A stretch of DNA of 64,000 bases, taken from NCBI GenBank assembly GCA_963676905.2, contig CAXXVE010000001.1:3162001-3226000 (forward strand), given 5' to 3'. The position numbers and the translations under genes were made by a program. This DNA is from Oceanispirochaeta sp963676905 (GTDB lineage Bacteria; Spirochaetota; Spirochaetia; DSM-2461). This document shows, piece by piece, positions 34,452 to 43,078 of the stretch (positions are counted from its first letter, which is position 1; each line of letters begins with the position of its first letter). The notes beneath the pieces were generated by a model. That model ran no database searches and was not told where the DNA came from. It saw only the letters and a list, made by a program, of their open reading frames with translations.

Positions 34452-35832
34452 AAGACTCCTTCTGGTTCTGATGATTTTCTCTGTTCTGGCCTTCTCCTGT
34501 AAGACTACAGATGATGCCCCTGCCGGTGATGCGGCTCCTGCAGCCCTGACCGAAGATTCCGCCCCTGCGGAGGAGGTGGAAGTTGCGGATGAGACAGCTG
34601 AAGTTCCCGTTGAAACTGTAGTGGACGAGCCTGTGAAGGAAACGGGGAAGTCGGGTGGAGTAAAATCCGCTGAGCCTGTTGCACCTGAAGCCGTCGATTC
34701 TGTTGAAAACATACCTGAGATTACAGATGCAGATCCCGCTGATGCGAATGCTGAACCAGCTGAAGAAGTCGCCGCAGTTGAGGAACCGGCAGTTGAGATG
34801 ACAGCAGTTGAAAATCCAGAACCTGATACTGGTGCTGAAGTTCCTGCTGTGGAACCGGCTCCGGAGACTGAAGAGCCTCCCCGTGACGCGGCGGCTGTAG
34901 AGGATGAGGATGTTTCACCGGCTCCTGTTGTTGTCGTTGAGGAAGCGGCCCCCTCTGAAGTGCCTTCCGTAGTTGTCAGTGAAAGAGCGGCTCTGCCCTC
35001 TGAAAATGACAATGTTCCCTCAAATCCTCTGCTTCCTATAGTCATTCAGGGGGATTCAAATACTGTGGAACCACCTGCAGAACCCACGGCACTGTCAGAG
35101 CCTCCCGCACAGGCAGAGCCTGTTATTCCTGAGCCGATTACAGAGGATGAATACTCTCTCAGCACTGACCCTTCGGGTAAGCTGGTGGTGAGCCTCGACG
35201 GATCAGGCTGGGTTTTTCTTTCAGGTGGAGAGGACAGTGCCTATACTCTCTATGAAAAGTACTATGATCCTGAATCGGGAGAGACACACTTTACATTCAG
35301 AGTCGACAATAGCGGAAATTTTGACTCACAGCTCCAGTTTATGAAACAGGATATTCTGAGAGGGGAGTCTGAAGAGAGGAGCCTTTCTCTGGACAGGGAT
35401 CTCTACCTTTCCTTGAATGATGGATTAAAGAGCGAAGAGGGAGAGGCCGCCGGGGAGGATAGTCCTGCAGCAGCGGATTCCGGGGAAATCTCAGACTCTG
35501 AACCCGGAGACATAGCTACAGACAATTCAGACCCCTTTCTTGAGCTTATGAATCCCGAATCTCCTTTGGAGGCGGAGCTTGAGGCCGAGCCTGTTCAGGA
35601 GCTGCCTGTTAATCCCTCGCCTGTCTACACAGAGGAGGACCTGGCGGGGATGAGCGCTGCCGACCTTTATGAGCTTGCAAGGCTTTATGAGAGTCCCGGA
35701 CAGCATCAGTCCCTTGAAAAAGCCAGAGAGCTCTATTTGAGGATCAGATCCACCTATCCTGTGACTGAGGAGCGCTTTATGGCGGAGGACAGGATCCGCT
35801 ATCTGGACAGATACTATTTTAAAGTACAATGA
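34441..35832 (+). CDS. Acidic Pro/Ala/Glu-rich lipoprotein with C-terminal helical repeat region
   Basis: 463 residues. The N-terminus MHLERLLLVLMIFSVLAFSCK is a lipoprotein signal with lipobox AFSC. The next about 210 residues are low-complexity Glu/Ala/Pro/Val (for example APAEEVEVADETAEVPVE), probably an extended spacer across the periplasm. A compact region follows (about 240-315; SLDGSGWVFLSGGEDSAYTL), then a second acidic stretch. A short C-terminal helical segment with TPR-like spacing closes the protein (AADLYELARLYESPGQHQSLE). Similar long acidic lipoproteins are common in spirochaetes, but I know no function for this one. Confidence 0.75.
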   Translation: MHLERLLLVLMIFSVLAFSCKTTDDAPAGDAAPAALTEDSAPAEEVEVADETAEVPVETVVDEPVKETGKSGGVKSAEPVAPEAVDSVENIPEITDADPADANAEPAEEVAAVEEPAVEMTAVENPEPDTGAEVPAVEPAPETEEPPRDAAAVEDEDVSPAPVVVVEEAAPSEVPSVVVSERAALPSENDNVPSNPLLPIVIQGDSNTVEPPAEPTALSEPPAQAEPVIPEPITEDEYSLSTDPSGKLVVSLDGSGWVFLSGGEDSAYTLYEKYYDPESGETHFTFRVDNSGNFDSQLQFMKQDILRGESEERSLSLDRDLYLSLNDGLKSEEGEAAGEDSPAAADSGEISDSEPGDIATDNSDPFLELMNPESPLEAELEAEPVQELPVNPSPVYTEEDLAGMSAADLYELARLYESPGQHQSLEKARELYLRIRSTYPVTEERFMAEDRIRYLDRYYFKVQ

Positions 35833-35881
35833 TAAATGATTTTATTTCATTCTCTATCCCTGTATTTTGAGTCTCCGGCTG

Positions 35882-35910
35882 TTGACAGAAGCCCTGATTC
35901 TCTGTATAAA
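35882..35910 (+). promoter_or_regulatory. Sigma-70 promoter of the ffh-rplS operon
   Basis: A perfect TTGACA (35882-35887), 17-base spacer and TATAAA (35905-35910), 34 bases before the ffh ATG. Confidence 0.8.
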
Positions 35911-35944
35911 AACTGGATAGTTAATTAAGGGTTCGAAAAAATAT

Positions 35945-37279
35945 ATGCTTGAAAAGTTAACAGAGAAGTTTTCCGACCTGTCCAGATCACTTTCCGGACA
36001 GGCTAAAATCTCGGATATAAATATAGAAGATGCGGTCAACGAGATCAAACTGGCGCTCCTGGATGCAGACGTCAATGTTCGTGTAGTCCGCAGGTTTGTA
36101 AATAAGACGATCGAGGAAGCCAGAGGCGAGAAAGTCCTTAAGGCTGTTAATCCCTCGCAGATGTTTATCAAGCTGGTTCATGACCGTATGGTCAGCCTTC
36201 TTGGTGACACCCGCCAGGAGCTTGATCTCAAGGGCCCCGATACAGTAAGTTCAATTCTGTTTCTGGGTCTCAACGGTGCCGGTAAGACAACCACTGCGGC
36301 CAAGCTTGCCAACCGTTTAAAGTCAGAGGGGAGAAGACCCCTTCTGGTAGCCTGTGACCTGGCAAGACCGGCCGCTGTTCAACAGCTCAAGGTTCTGGGT
36401 GAGCAGATCGGGGTTGAAGTTTATGCGGAAGACGCAAAAAACCCCGTAAAAGTGGCAAAGAATGCTTTAAAGCATGCCAAAAAGTTTCAGTTTAATACGG
36501 TAATCTTCGATACTGCCGGACGGCTTCAGATTGATGCTGACTTGATGAAGCAGATTCGGGATATCAGAGATGCCGTAAATCCTGATGAGACCCTCCTTGT
36601 GGCCGACGCAATGACCGGACAGAGTGCCGTGGATATTGCCAAGACCTTTGATGAGGAATTGAATCTCACAGGTGTTATATTAAGTAAATTTGACTCCGAT
36701 ACTCGCGGCGGTGCGGCTCTTTCCCTCAAGAGCATCACAGGTAAAGCAATTAAGTATATCGGAGTTGGTGAAAAGATAGAGGATCTTGAACCTTTCTATC
36801 CTGAGCGTATCGCCTCCCGTATTCTGGGAATGGGTGATATCGTCTCTCTGGTTGAAAAGGCTCAGGAGCAGGCCTCTGAAGAAGAAGCTCTGGAACTGCA
36901 GAAAAAGATGGCTTCGTCCACCTTTACTCTGGAGGATTACCTCGATCAGTTTCAGAAAATGCGAAAGATGGGCAGCGTTCAATCCCTCATCGGCATGCTT
37001 CCCGGATTGGCAGGGAAGGTCAATGAAGATGATATTGATGAAGGTGCACTGAAGCGCGAAGAGGCCATCATTCTCTCGATGACTGTGAAGGAACGGAGAA
37101 ACCACAGGATTATCGGTCCTCCCCGGAAACGGCGTATTGCCCTGGGTAGCGGAACGACTGTGGCGGACGTAAACCGCCTGATCAAGAATTTTGAGAAGAT
37201 GAAGCTGATGATGAAAAAAATCAGCAAAAACAAGAAGTACCAGGCACAGCTGATGCAGCAGCTTGGTGGAATGTCTTAA
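35945..37279 (+). CDS. ffh: Signal recognition particle protein Ffh
   Basis: 444 residues. N domain (about 1-90), then the G domain with GLNGAGKTTTAAKLA (G1), the DLARPAAVQQL motif, DTAGRLQID (G3) and LSKFDSDTRGGAAL (G4, Ser for the usual Thr). The methionine-rich M domain follows from about 325, with GMLPG and KKISKNKKYQAQLMQQ at the end. It binds signal sequences as they leave the ribosome and delivers them to FtsY. It heads a classical translation operon with rpsP, khpA, rimM, trmD and rplS. Confidence 0.97.
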   Translation: MLEKLTEKFSDLSRSLSGQAKISDINIEDAVNEIKLALLDADVNVRVVRRFVNKTIEEARGEKVLKAVNPSQMFIKLVHDRMVSLLGDTRQELDLKGPDTVSSILFLGLNGAGKTTTAAKLANRLKSEGRRPLLVACDLARPAAVQQLKVLGEQIGVEVYAEDAKNPVKVAKNALKHAKKFQFNTVIFDTAGRLQIDADLMKQIRDIRDAVNPDETLLVADAMTGQSAVDIAKTFDEELNLTGVILSKFDSDTRGGAALSLKSITGKAIKYIGVGEKIEDLEPFYPERIASRILGMGDIVSLVEKAQEQASEEEALELQKKMASSTFTLEDYLDQFQKMRKMGSVQSLIGMLPGLAGKVNEDDIDEGALKREEAIILSMTVKERRNHRIIGPPRKRRIALGSGTTVADVNRLIKNFEKMKLMMKKISKNKKYQAQLMQQLGGMS

Positions 37280-37298
37280 ACAGTAGGAGAATTTTGTA

Positions 37299-37547
37299 GT
37301 GGTTAAGATAAGACTTAAAAGAATGGGTGCAAAAAAACGCCCTTATTACAGAATAGTTGTTATGGATGCAAGATCACCCAGAGATGGTAGAACAATCGAC
37401 GAGATCGGTTACTACCACCCCGTTGAAGCGGAAGATAAACAGGTTAAATTTGAAGAAACCAAAGTTCGCGAGTGGATTGAAAAGGGTGCACAGCCCACAA
37501 TGACAGTTCGCAAGCTTCTGAATAAGAACAATTTCTTCATCAAATAA
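37299..37547 (+). CDS. rpsP: Ribosomal protein S16
   Basis: 82 residues. The start is GTG 37299 with aggaga upstream. VKIRLKRMGAKKRPYYRIVV and RDGRTIDEIGYYHP are the S16 hallmarks. It lies 19 bases after ffh in the usual position of this operon. Confidence 0.97.
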   Translation: MVKIRLKRMGAKKRPYYRIVVMDARSPRDGRTIDEIGYYHPVEAEDKQVKFEETKVREWIEKGAQPTMTVRKLLNKNNFFIK

Positions 37548-37561
37548 GTCCTGGAGCTGAC

Positions 37562-37795
37562 GTGGAAAAAGAATTAGTTGAATTTATAGCAAAATCTCTC
37601 GTTGATGATTCAGAGAGTGTAATGGTGAATATGATTGAAGGTGAAAAGTCTACAATCATTGAATTGAAAGTTGCCGATGACGACATTGGTAAAGTTATCG
37701 GAAAACACGGACGGATTGCCAAGGCAGTACGGACGATCCTTTCTGCTTCTGCCAACAAGACAGGCAAGAGGTTTGTGCTGGAAATTCTGGACTAA
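37562..37795 (+). CDS. khpA: KH-domain RNA-binding protein KhpA
   Basis: 77 residues starting at GTG 37562 with ggagc upstream. A single KH domain with the RNA-binding loop VIGKHGRIAKAVRTIL. The position between rpsP and rimM is conserved in many bacteria. KhpA (YlqC) binds RNA, often together with KhpB/Jag, and influences cell-wall growth in Gram-positive bacteria; the role in spirochaetes is unknown. It shares one base with the rimM start (TAATG). Confidence 0.95.
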   Translation: MEKELVEFIAKSLVDDSESVMVNMIEGEKSTIIELKVADDDIGKVIGKHGRIAKAVRTILSASANKTGKRFVLEILD

Positions 37796-38295
37796 TGCTG
37801 GATGAAATTGCCATTGGCCGGGTCCGTAAAACACACGGAATTAAAGGCTATCTGAAAATCCTGAGTTATTCAGGGGAGTATGACCATTTCTTCGAACTGA
37901 AGAAGGTCACTCTGAAGAACAAAGGTAAGTCCAGAGTCTTTGAAATAGAGAAGGTCGCTCCCCTGGGAGATGAAATCCTTATCAAATTCAAGGGTCTGGA
38001 AACTCCTGAAGAGGGGAAGCTGCTGAGCGGTTGGGACATATGGGTTCCCCGCACACAGGCCGCTGAACTTAATGATGGAGAGTTTTATCATGCCGATCTG
38101 ATCGGCAGTGATCTGATACTGGACGGTACATCTGTAGGAAAGATAAAATCTGTGATGGAAGCCGGTTCGGATGATCTGCTTGAGGTAGAAGCCGGGGAGG
38201 AAGTCAAACTTGTTCCCTTTAATAAGGTTTTTATAGGTACGATAGATACGGAAAAGAAAACTGTGGAATTGCTTGAAGGCTGGATTTTAGATTGA
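37795..38295 (+). CDS. rimM: 16S rRNA maturation factor RimM
   Basis: 166 residues. The N-terminal beta-barrel begins IAIGRVRKTHGIKGYLKI, a clear RimM signature. The C-terminal PRC-barrel has FYHADLIGSDLI and ends VPFNKVFIGTIDTEKKTV. It assists assembly of the 30S head. The stop overlaps the TTG start of trmD. Confidence 0.95.
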   Translation: MLDEIAIGRVRKTHGIKGYLKILSYSGEYDHFFELKKVTLKNKGKSRVFEIEKVAPLGDEILIKFKGLETPEEGKLLSGWDIWVPRTQAAELNDGEFYHADLIGSDLILDGTSVGKIKSVMEAGSDDLLEVEAGEEVKLVPFNKVFIGTIDTEKKTVELLEGWILD

Positions 38296-38984
38296 AGTTT
38301 ACGATTTTGACCTTGTTTCCCGAGATCGTGGAAGCATTTTTCAGCAGTTCCATCATGAAGAAAGCCGTAGAGAAGGGTTTGATTGAGTACAATCTGGTGA
38401 ATATCAGAGATTTTGCCTTTGATAAGCACAGAACCTGCGATGATGCGCCATACGGCGGCGGCGCAGGCATGGTTCTTAAAACAGAACCTCTTGCTCTGGC
38501 GCTTGATTCTGTTTCGGCAGTGTCGAAACGGACAGTGTTTCCCACTCCTTCGGGGGTGAAATACACACAGCGTATTGCCGAAGAACTGGCACAGGAGAAA
38601 GAGATCGTGCTCATATGCGGCCGGTACGAAGGCATTGACCAGCGGATCATTGATCTGTATGTTGATGATGAAGTCTGCATTGGTGATTATGTGATCTCCA
38701 GTGGAGAGATAGCATCGCTTGTGGTCATTGACAGTATCTATCGGCTTTGTGACGGGGTAATTACCCAGGAGTCCCTTGAAGAGGAAAGTTTTCAGGGAAA
38801 GCTTCTTGAGTATCCCCACTATACAAGACCCGAGGATTTCAGAGGACTGAAGGTTCCTGAGATTCTAATGTCCGGACATCATGCCAAAATCGAAGAGTGG
38901 CGGCATGAAAAACGTCTGGAAAAAACGAAAAAGAATCGTCCGGATTTACTGGATGAAGATGATTTTGACAGGAGGATGAAGTAA
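38292..38984 (+). CDS. trmD: tRNA (guanine-N1-)-methyltransferase TrmD
   Basis: 230 residues starting at TTG 38292 inside the rimM stop region; the first residues KFTILTLFPEIVEAFF match the family, which supports the start. Trefoil-knot SPOUT methyltransferase: PYGGGAGMV, CGRYEGIDQRI and IGDYVISSGEIAS form the SAM knot. It makes m1G37 in tRNAs. The C-terminal helix is slightly shorter than in E. coli. The last base is shared with the rplS ATG. Confidence 0.97.
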   Translation: MKFTILTLFPEIVEAFFSSSIMKKAVEKGLIEYNLVNIRDFAFDKHRTCDDAPYGGGAGMVLKTEPLALALDSVSAVSKRTVFPTPSGVKYTQRIAEELAQEKEIVLICGRYEGIDQRIIDLYVDDEVCIGDYVISSGEIASLVVIDSIYRLCDGVITQESLEEESFQGKLLEYPHYTRPEDFRGLKVPEILMSGHHAKIEEWRHEKRLEKTKKNRPDLLDEDDFDRRMK

Positions 38985-39352
38985 TGGATATTATTCGCGC
39001 TGTTGAAGCTGAGCAGTTAAAGGATAACGTAGAAAACTTCAGAATTGGTGATACTATTAAGGTACACTACAAGATTATTGAAGGTAAAACAGAAAGAGTT
39101 CAGATCTACGAAGGTCTGGTTCTTGCGCTTAACAATACTGGAATCAACAGAACTGTAACAGTTCGTAAGATTTCCTACGGTGTTGGTGTGGAAAGAATTT
39201 TCCCCATCCACTCACCCAAGATTGAGAAGTTTGAAGTAACAAGACGTGGTAAAGTAAGACGTGCAAAACTCTACTATATCCGTGACAGAGTAGGTAAGGC
39301 TGCCAAGGTTAAAGAGCTTATCAGAAGAAAATCTGACGTAAAAGCGAAATAA
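38984..39352 (+). CDS. rplS: Ribosomal protein L19
   Basis: 122 residues. FRIGDTIKVHYKIIEGKTER, TVRKISYGVGVERIFP and RRGKVRRAKLYYIRD are diagnostic of L19. It ends the ffh operon and is followed by a strong terminator. Confidence 0.97.
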   Translation: MDIIRAVEAEQLKDNVENFRIGDTIKVHYKIIEGKTERVQIYEGLVLALNNTGINRTVTVRKISYGVGVERIFPIHSPKIEKFEVTRRGKVRRAKLYYIRDRVGKAAKVKELIRRKSDVKAK

Positions 39353-39382
39353 TCCGGTTTTTACCATACTGTGATTACACAG

Positions 39383-39411
39383 AAGGTCCCTGTTTCAGGG
39401 ACCTTTTTTTG
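39383..39411 (+). terminator. Terminator of the ffh-rplS operon
   Basis: AAGGTCCCTG (39383-39392) pairs with CAGGGACCTT (39396-39405) over a TTT loop, then a T-run. Confidence 0.93.
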
Positions 39412-39433
39412 TTATAAATAGTTCTTTCAAAAA

Positions 39434-39482
39434 TTGATTTGTGTTATATTATAAATATATTATTGGTAAGCCGAGGCTCACC
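39434..39482 (+). promoter_or_regulatory. Candidate promoter and dyad upstream of the HD-GYP gene
   Basis: TTGATT (39434-39439) and TATATT (39456-39461) with a 16-base spacer. Just downstream is an inverted repeat, GGTAAGCC (39465-39472), GA, GGCTCACC (39475-39482), matching at 7 of 8 pairs. The 2-base centre is too tight for an RNA hairpin, so it looks more like a protein-binding operator at the transcription start. No regulator can be named. Confidence 0.4.
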
Positions 39483-39507
39483 ATTTCAAAAAGTTGCAGG
39501 TTAATTA

Positions 39508-40647
39508 ATGAATAACTACAAGGTCAGTGATTTGAAGCCGGGGCTTTCAAGCAATAAACCGGTGTATATTGACGACGAAACTCTCTTTATTCCGGCCGGG
39601 ATTCCAATCAGAGAAAAAGATCTTACACGGTTAAAGAAGTGGGGAGTCTCAGAAGTACAGTCCGAGGGTATGTTTACCGAGTCGGAAAATGAGGATCTCC
39701 TCAACAGCAGGCAGCTCTGGGGTATACCTTCAGATAAAGAGCTTTCTGTGTTCTACAACAAAGCCCTTGAAGAGCTGGACAGCCTTTTTAACCGAATAAA
39801 TCTGATGGAAGATATCAATGTTGCCGAACTGGACAAGATTTCAGACAAGCTGATTGATACGGTTGAGCATAAAAAAATGCAGACCATCAGAATGGTGCTG
39901 ACTCATAACAGCAGCAGCCGTGCCATGGCCAAGAGTGCACTCAACTCTGCCATCCTGTCTCTTACCATTGGTTTTGCCATGAATCGGCCCAGGCCGAAGC
40001 TCATGCAGCTTGCAAACGGTGCAATCCTCCATGATATCGGTATGATGCGCATTCCTGAAGAGATTAAAGTCAAAAATTCAGGTCTCAGCAGCACCGAGAT
40101 GAACAAGCTCAAAAGCCATACAGTTTACTCTTATCAGATAATATCCAAGGAACTTGGTTATGACGATACAATTGCTCAGATCGCTCTGGAGCATCATGAG
40201 CGCTGGGACGGTGAAGGGTACCCCCAGGGCAAGAAGGAGCAGGATATTATTATAGAGGCCCGTATCGTGTCCATAGCGGACTCATTTGAGGCCATGGTGA
40301 GTGAAAGACCCTACCGCAACTCAATGATCGGCTATGAGGCCATGAAACGCATTATCAGCGATAACTCCCGCAAGTTCGACCCTGAAATCCTCAGGTATTT
40401 CATACAGAGCATGGGAATCTATCCTCTTGGAAGCATTGTTATGCTGAATGACTCCACTGTGGCGCGTGTTATCAAGGGTAACCCTGAGGCGCCCCTCAGA
40501 CCCGAAGTGATCACTCTGATTGACAGTACAGGCAAGGAGTATCCCGGAGATATGGGTCCGGTTCTGAATCTACTGGATATAAAAAATCTCTTCATTGTAA
40601 AAGCAGTAGACCTGAATTCGCTGTTGGCAAAGGATGTTACAGCATAA
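39508..40647 (+). CDS. HD-GYP domain protein (putative c-di-GMP phosphodiesterase)
   Basis: 379 residues, no membrane segment. An N-terminal region (about 1-120; YIDDETLFIPAGIPI) precedes the HD-GYP domain with ILHDIGMMRIPEEI and LEHHERWDGEGYPQG, then SIADSFEAMVSERPYR. Where the first metal-binding His normally stands in the preceding helix (H-S-x-N), this protein reads S-A-L-N, so the first ligand seems replaced. The enzyme class hydrolyses c-di-GMP to GMP; activity here may be reduced. Together with the EAL and PilZ-like proteins in this window it points to active c-di-GMP signalling. It overlaps yraN by 14 bases. Confidence 0.88.
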   Translation: MNNYKVSDLKPGLSSNKPVYIDDETLFIPAGIPIREKDLTRLKKWGVSEVQSEGMFTESENEDLLNSRQLWGIPSDKELSVFYNKALEELDSLFNRINLMEDINVAELDKISDKLIDTVEHKKMQTIRMVLTHNSSSRAMAKSALNSAILSLTIGFAMNRPRPKLMQLANGAILHDIGMMRIPEEIKVKNSGLSSTEMNKLKSHTVYSYQIISKELGYDDTIAQIALEHHERWDGEGYPQGKKEQDIIIEARIVSIADSFEAMVSERPYRNSMIGYEAMKRIISDNSRKFDPEILRYFIQSMGIYPLGSIVMLNDSTVARVIKGNPEAPLRPEVITLIDSTGKEYPGDMGPVLNLLDIKNLFIVKAVDLNSLLAKDVTA

Positions 40648-40984
40648 GAAAGGCAGGTATGGAGAGGACCGTGCAGTCCATTGGTTGAAGGGACACGGGT
40701 ATAAAATTGTAAAAAGAAACTTCAGGAAAGCCTTTGGAGAGGTCGATATTATAGCAGTAAAGGGTTATAAAATTATTTTTTTTGAAGTTAAAAACTGGGA
40801 TTATTCAGGCTGGGAGGATTTACACTACAGTATAAATAAAAGTAAAATCCAGAAGATTCAGAGGCTGGCGTCTCTGTTTGTTCAGCAAAACCCCTGTTAT
40901 AAGGATTATGATATGGGTTTTGATCTGATTCTTTTGTCACGGAGGATGGAAGAGCCGGATCATGTAGAGGATTTTACCTGTTAG
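40634..40984 (+). CDS. YraN/UPF0102 family nuclease-like protein
   Basis: 116 residues. GRYGEDRAVHWLKGHGYKIV and the nuclease-fold core FGEVDIIAVKGYKIIFFEVK, with Glu/Asp and E-V-K residues of the restriction-endonuclease-like fold, identify the family. Its function is unsettled. It begins inside the HD-GYP gene and is followed after 18 bases by a 54-codon gene. Confidence 0.9.
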   Translation: MLQHKKGRYGEDRAVHWLKGHGYKIVKRNFRKAFGEVDIIAVKGYKIIFFEVKNWDYSGWEDLHYSINKSKIQKIQRLASLFVQQNPCYKDYDMGFDLILLSRRMEEPDHVEDFTC

Positions 40985-41002
40985 GGAGAAGGAGCTCCAT
41001 AT

Positions 41003-41167
41003 ATGGTACGAATTGCAAAAAACACAGATCCTGAAAAACTGAGGGAACTAAAAAACAAGATAAACAAACAGGATTATCTTGATGTTGCCATCAAAAGGAT
41101 CGCACTGACCTTGACTAATGAAATAGTTCACATGAATGAGGATAAAAGTGGCATCAAATTCCAATAA
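41003..41167 (+). CDS. Small protein, 54 residues, unknown function
   Basis: A short reading frame with a strong ribosome site (agaaggag) before ATG 41003. The product begins MVRIAKNTDPEKLRELKNKI and is basic and helical throughout, ending MNEDKSGIKFQ. Its position after yraN with the same strand and an overlap of 20 bases with the following gene supports translation. I know no family for it. Confidence 0.55.
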   Translation: MVRIAKNTDPEKLRELKNKINKQDYLDVAIKRIALTLTNEIVHMNEDKSGIKFQ

Positions 41168-41546
41168 CAATCGTCCTCCCCGGAAGAACAACCGTAACAG
41201 GCCTAACCGGGGCAGGAACAGATCCAAACAGACGACCATCAGCTATAGCGGCCCTGCGGTTACATGCTCTGTCTGCGGTAAGAATATCCGTGACATGAGT
41301 TCTGCCATCAAGGAGTCCCAGTCGGGACAGCCAGCGCACTTTGACTGTATTATCAAGAAGATAGCAGAGCAGGTGCCTGTGAAAGAACGTGAGAAGATCG
41401 TCTATCTTGGAAGCGGGAAGTTCGGAGTCATAAAGGCTGATAACAATCAGAATAAGAACTTTGAAATCCTGCAGGAGATTGATTATGAGGAAAAGGAAGA
41501 AGATGTTCCTGAATGGAGAGGAGCGCTCCGGAAGGAGATCCTCTAG
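41148..41546 (+). CDS. Zinc-binding, Arg/Asn-rich N-terminus protein of unknown function
   Basis: 132 residues from GTG 41148, preferred over the in-frame ATG at 41136 because GAGG lies 6 bases before the GTG. The first about 35 residues are very basic (RPPRKNNRNRPNRGRNRSK), typical of nucleic-acid contact. A likely zinc site follows, CSVCGKNI with HFDC about 27 residues later. The rest is a mixed alpha/beta segment (KIVYLGSGKFGVIKADNN). Similar short proteins occur in spirochaetes, but their role is unknown to me; RNA or ribosome binding is a guess from the basic tail. Confidence 0.65.
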   Translation: MASNSNNNRPPRKNNRNRPNRGRNRSKQTTISYSGPAVTCSVCGKNIRDMSSAIKESQSGQPAHFDCIIKKIAEQVPVKEREKIVYLGSGKFGVIKADNNQNKNFEILQEIDYEEKEEDVPEWRGALRKEIL

Positions 41547-41570
41547 CATTTAAAACCTCAATGAGGAATA

Positions 41571-41600
41571 AAAAAACCGCCGGAATCCCGGCGGTTTTAA
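41571..41600. terminator. Bidirectional terminator between convergent genes
   Basis: CCGCCGG (41577-41583) pairs with CCGGCGG (41588-41594) over AATC, with six A on the left and four T on the right, so it can stop the zinc-protein transcript and the leftward HEAT-like gene. Confidence 0.88.
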
Positions 41601-41625
41601 TATTTATAAGTATAATCTATTCTGA

Positions 41626-42327
41626 TCAGAACTCCTGAAGGTTCTTCAAAAGTTCAAAAGCTTTCTTTCTTACAACTGTAATGTAGCCGCTTCTGGGATC
41701 TGCAATCTTGGTCAGTTCTTCATAAACTCTGATATCGTCGACACCGCCGTTGGCTTCGGCCATGTTTTCTATGGCAAGAATATAGGCGTTGGCAAAGTTG
41801 TTGTCCTTTTTAAGGGCTGTCTGCGATCTCATGGCATCGGCCATGACAGCCATGGCGACTCCCTGTTCATCGGTGCCGACCTTGGAAAGGGCTACAACGG
41901 CTTCAGCAAGAACCATGGGCTCGTCGTCTGTAATCATTACTTTGATGATGGACTCTCTGGCGTAGTCGCCGCCGACATCTCCAAGAAGTCTTACAGCTTC
42001 CTTGCGGACCATAGGGTAGTTGTTGATGACAGCTCCCTGTTCAATGACCTGATTGCTGATTCCTTCTGTTCCAAGAGAACTGAGGATGCCGATCATCTCT
42101 CTGTTATCCTGACCGACTTCACCGTCATTGATCATTTTCTCAATGTCCTGGATAGCTATCATTTTCATGTCTCGGTCGACAGATTCTGCTTCGGCCTTGA
42201 TTATCTTTACTTTTACCTGGCTCTGCAGGTAGAGTTCTTCAATTGTCTGCTCATCCTCCTGAGCAGTCAAAGAGAAGGTTACCAGCATAGATAATAAAAG
42301 AACTACAGTCAGATTCAATTTATTCAT
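41626..42327 (-). CDS. Secreted HEAT-repeat-like protein
   Basis: 233 residues from ATG 42327, which has gggag upstream and begins a signal peptide (MNKLNLTVVLLLSMLVTFSL then TAQ). The mature part is all-helical with HEAT-like repeats, for example VRKEAVRLLGDVGGDYARE and MVLAEAVVALSKVGTDEQG. A scaffold or protein-binding role in the periplasm is likely from the fold; no partner is known. It lies 51 bases downstream of another leftward envelope gene. Confidence 0.75.
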   Translation of the reverse strand: MNKLNLTVVLLLSMLVTFSLTAQEDEQTIEELYLQSQVKVKIIKAEAESVDRDMKMIAIQDIEKMINDGEVGQDNREMIGILSSLGTEGISNQVIEQGAVINNYPMVRKEAVRLLGDVGGDYARESIIKVMITDDEPMVLAEAVVALSKVGTDEQGVAMAVMADAMRSQTALKKDNNFANAYILAIENMAEANGGVDDIRVYEELTKIADPRSGYITVVRKKAFELLKNLQEF

Positions 42328-42377
42328 TTTATTTACTCCCGCATATATGCTTATATTATACAAACAAAAAACATTTT

Positions 42378-42956
42378 TTACCAAACACTAATCAGCCATT
42401 TGTCCTCAATCTTTTCAAGCTGGTATAGGATCGTTCGTCTGTCTTTAATTAGTGTATAAACCGTAAGATGGTTATCATCGGTAAATACAATGTCGTCTAC
42501 CGTCGCTCTGGATCTGCTTGGGACAACAACCCACTCAAAGTAGTCTTTGAGTGTTGACAGCTCAATGTCGTTATCTGACAGAATCTGTGAACCCTCGGCA
42601 ATTTCCTTCAAAGTCTCTTTATCATTATAGGTTCTGATGTAGGAGTCTGAAAGATACCGTTTCCAGGTGTCATATTTTCTATCGGAGATAATGCCGTTTA
42701 ACTTCTCTATTAACTCAGTAATTTCATCAAAAGTCTGTTCGTAAACTTCCAGGCTCACTTCAAATCCTGTTTCGTCGCTTACAATAACTTCCTTCGGTTC
42801 CTCTTCAACAACCACAGGCTCCGATTCTGCCTGGGGTTCTTCTATTACAACAGGTTCCGCTTCGGGCTCCTCGTCCACCGGTTCTACCGGTGCTGTTGCG
42901 CATGAAAAGAAAACCGTAAGTATCAATATTAAAAGTGTGTTTGCTGTAATTTTCAT
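42378..42956 (-). CDS. Putative lipoprotein with acidic linker
   Basis: 192 residues. The signal MKITANTLLILILTVFFSCA ends in a lipobox-like FFSC. A Glu/Pro/Val linker (about 22-62) leads to a C-terminal domain of about 125 residues that resembles an NTF2/SnoaL-like fold: a helix pair (EQTFDEITELIEKLNGIISD), then strands ending in QLEKIEDKWLISVW. That ending is common in lipoproteins sensing or binding small ligands, but the fold call is tentative. It precedes the HEAT-like gene in a probable two-gene unit. Confidence 0.7.
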   Translation of the reverse strand: MKITANTLLILILTVFFSCATAPVEPVDEEPEAEPVVIEEPQAESEPVVVEEEPKEVIVSDETGFEVSLEVYEQTFDEITELIEKLNGIISDRKYDTWKRYLSDSYIRTYNDKETLKEIAEGSQILSDNDIELSTLKDYFEWVVVPSRSRATVDDIVFTDDNHLTVYTLIKDRRTILYQLEKIEDKWLISVW

Positions 42957-43078
42957 AAGCTCAGTCTAGCTATTAACAAAGATTATGTCAAAATAAATAA
43001 TTTTTTATTATCCTTTTTTAAGCCCTTAAGCCCCTCTAATTGGTTGAATGTGAACATTAAAACATATATTATGGCTTC

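Noticed and set aside
34080..35045. 321-codon open frame on the minus strand, Ser/Thr/Ala-rich
   Set aside because: It is the mirror of the Glu/Ala/Pro-rich lipoprotein gene; low complexity removes stop codons. No ribosome site and no known motif.
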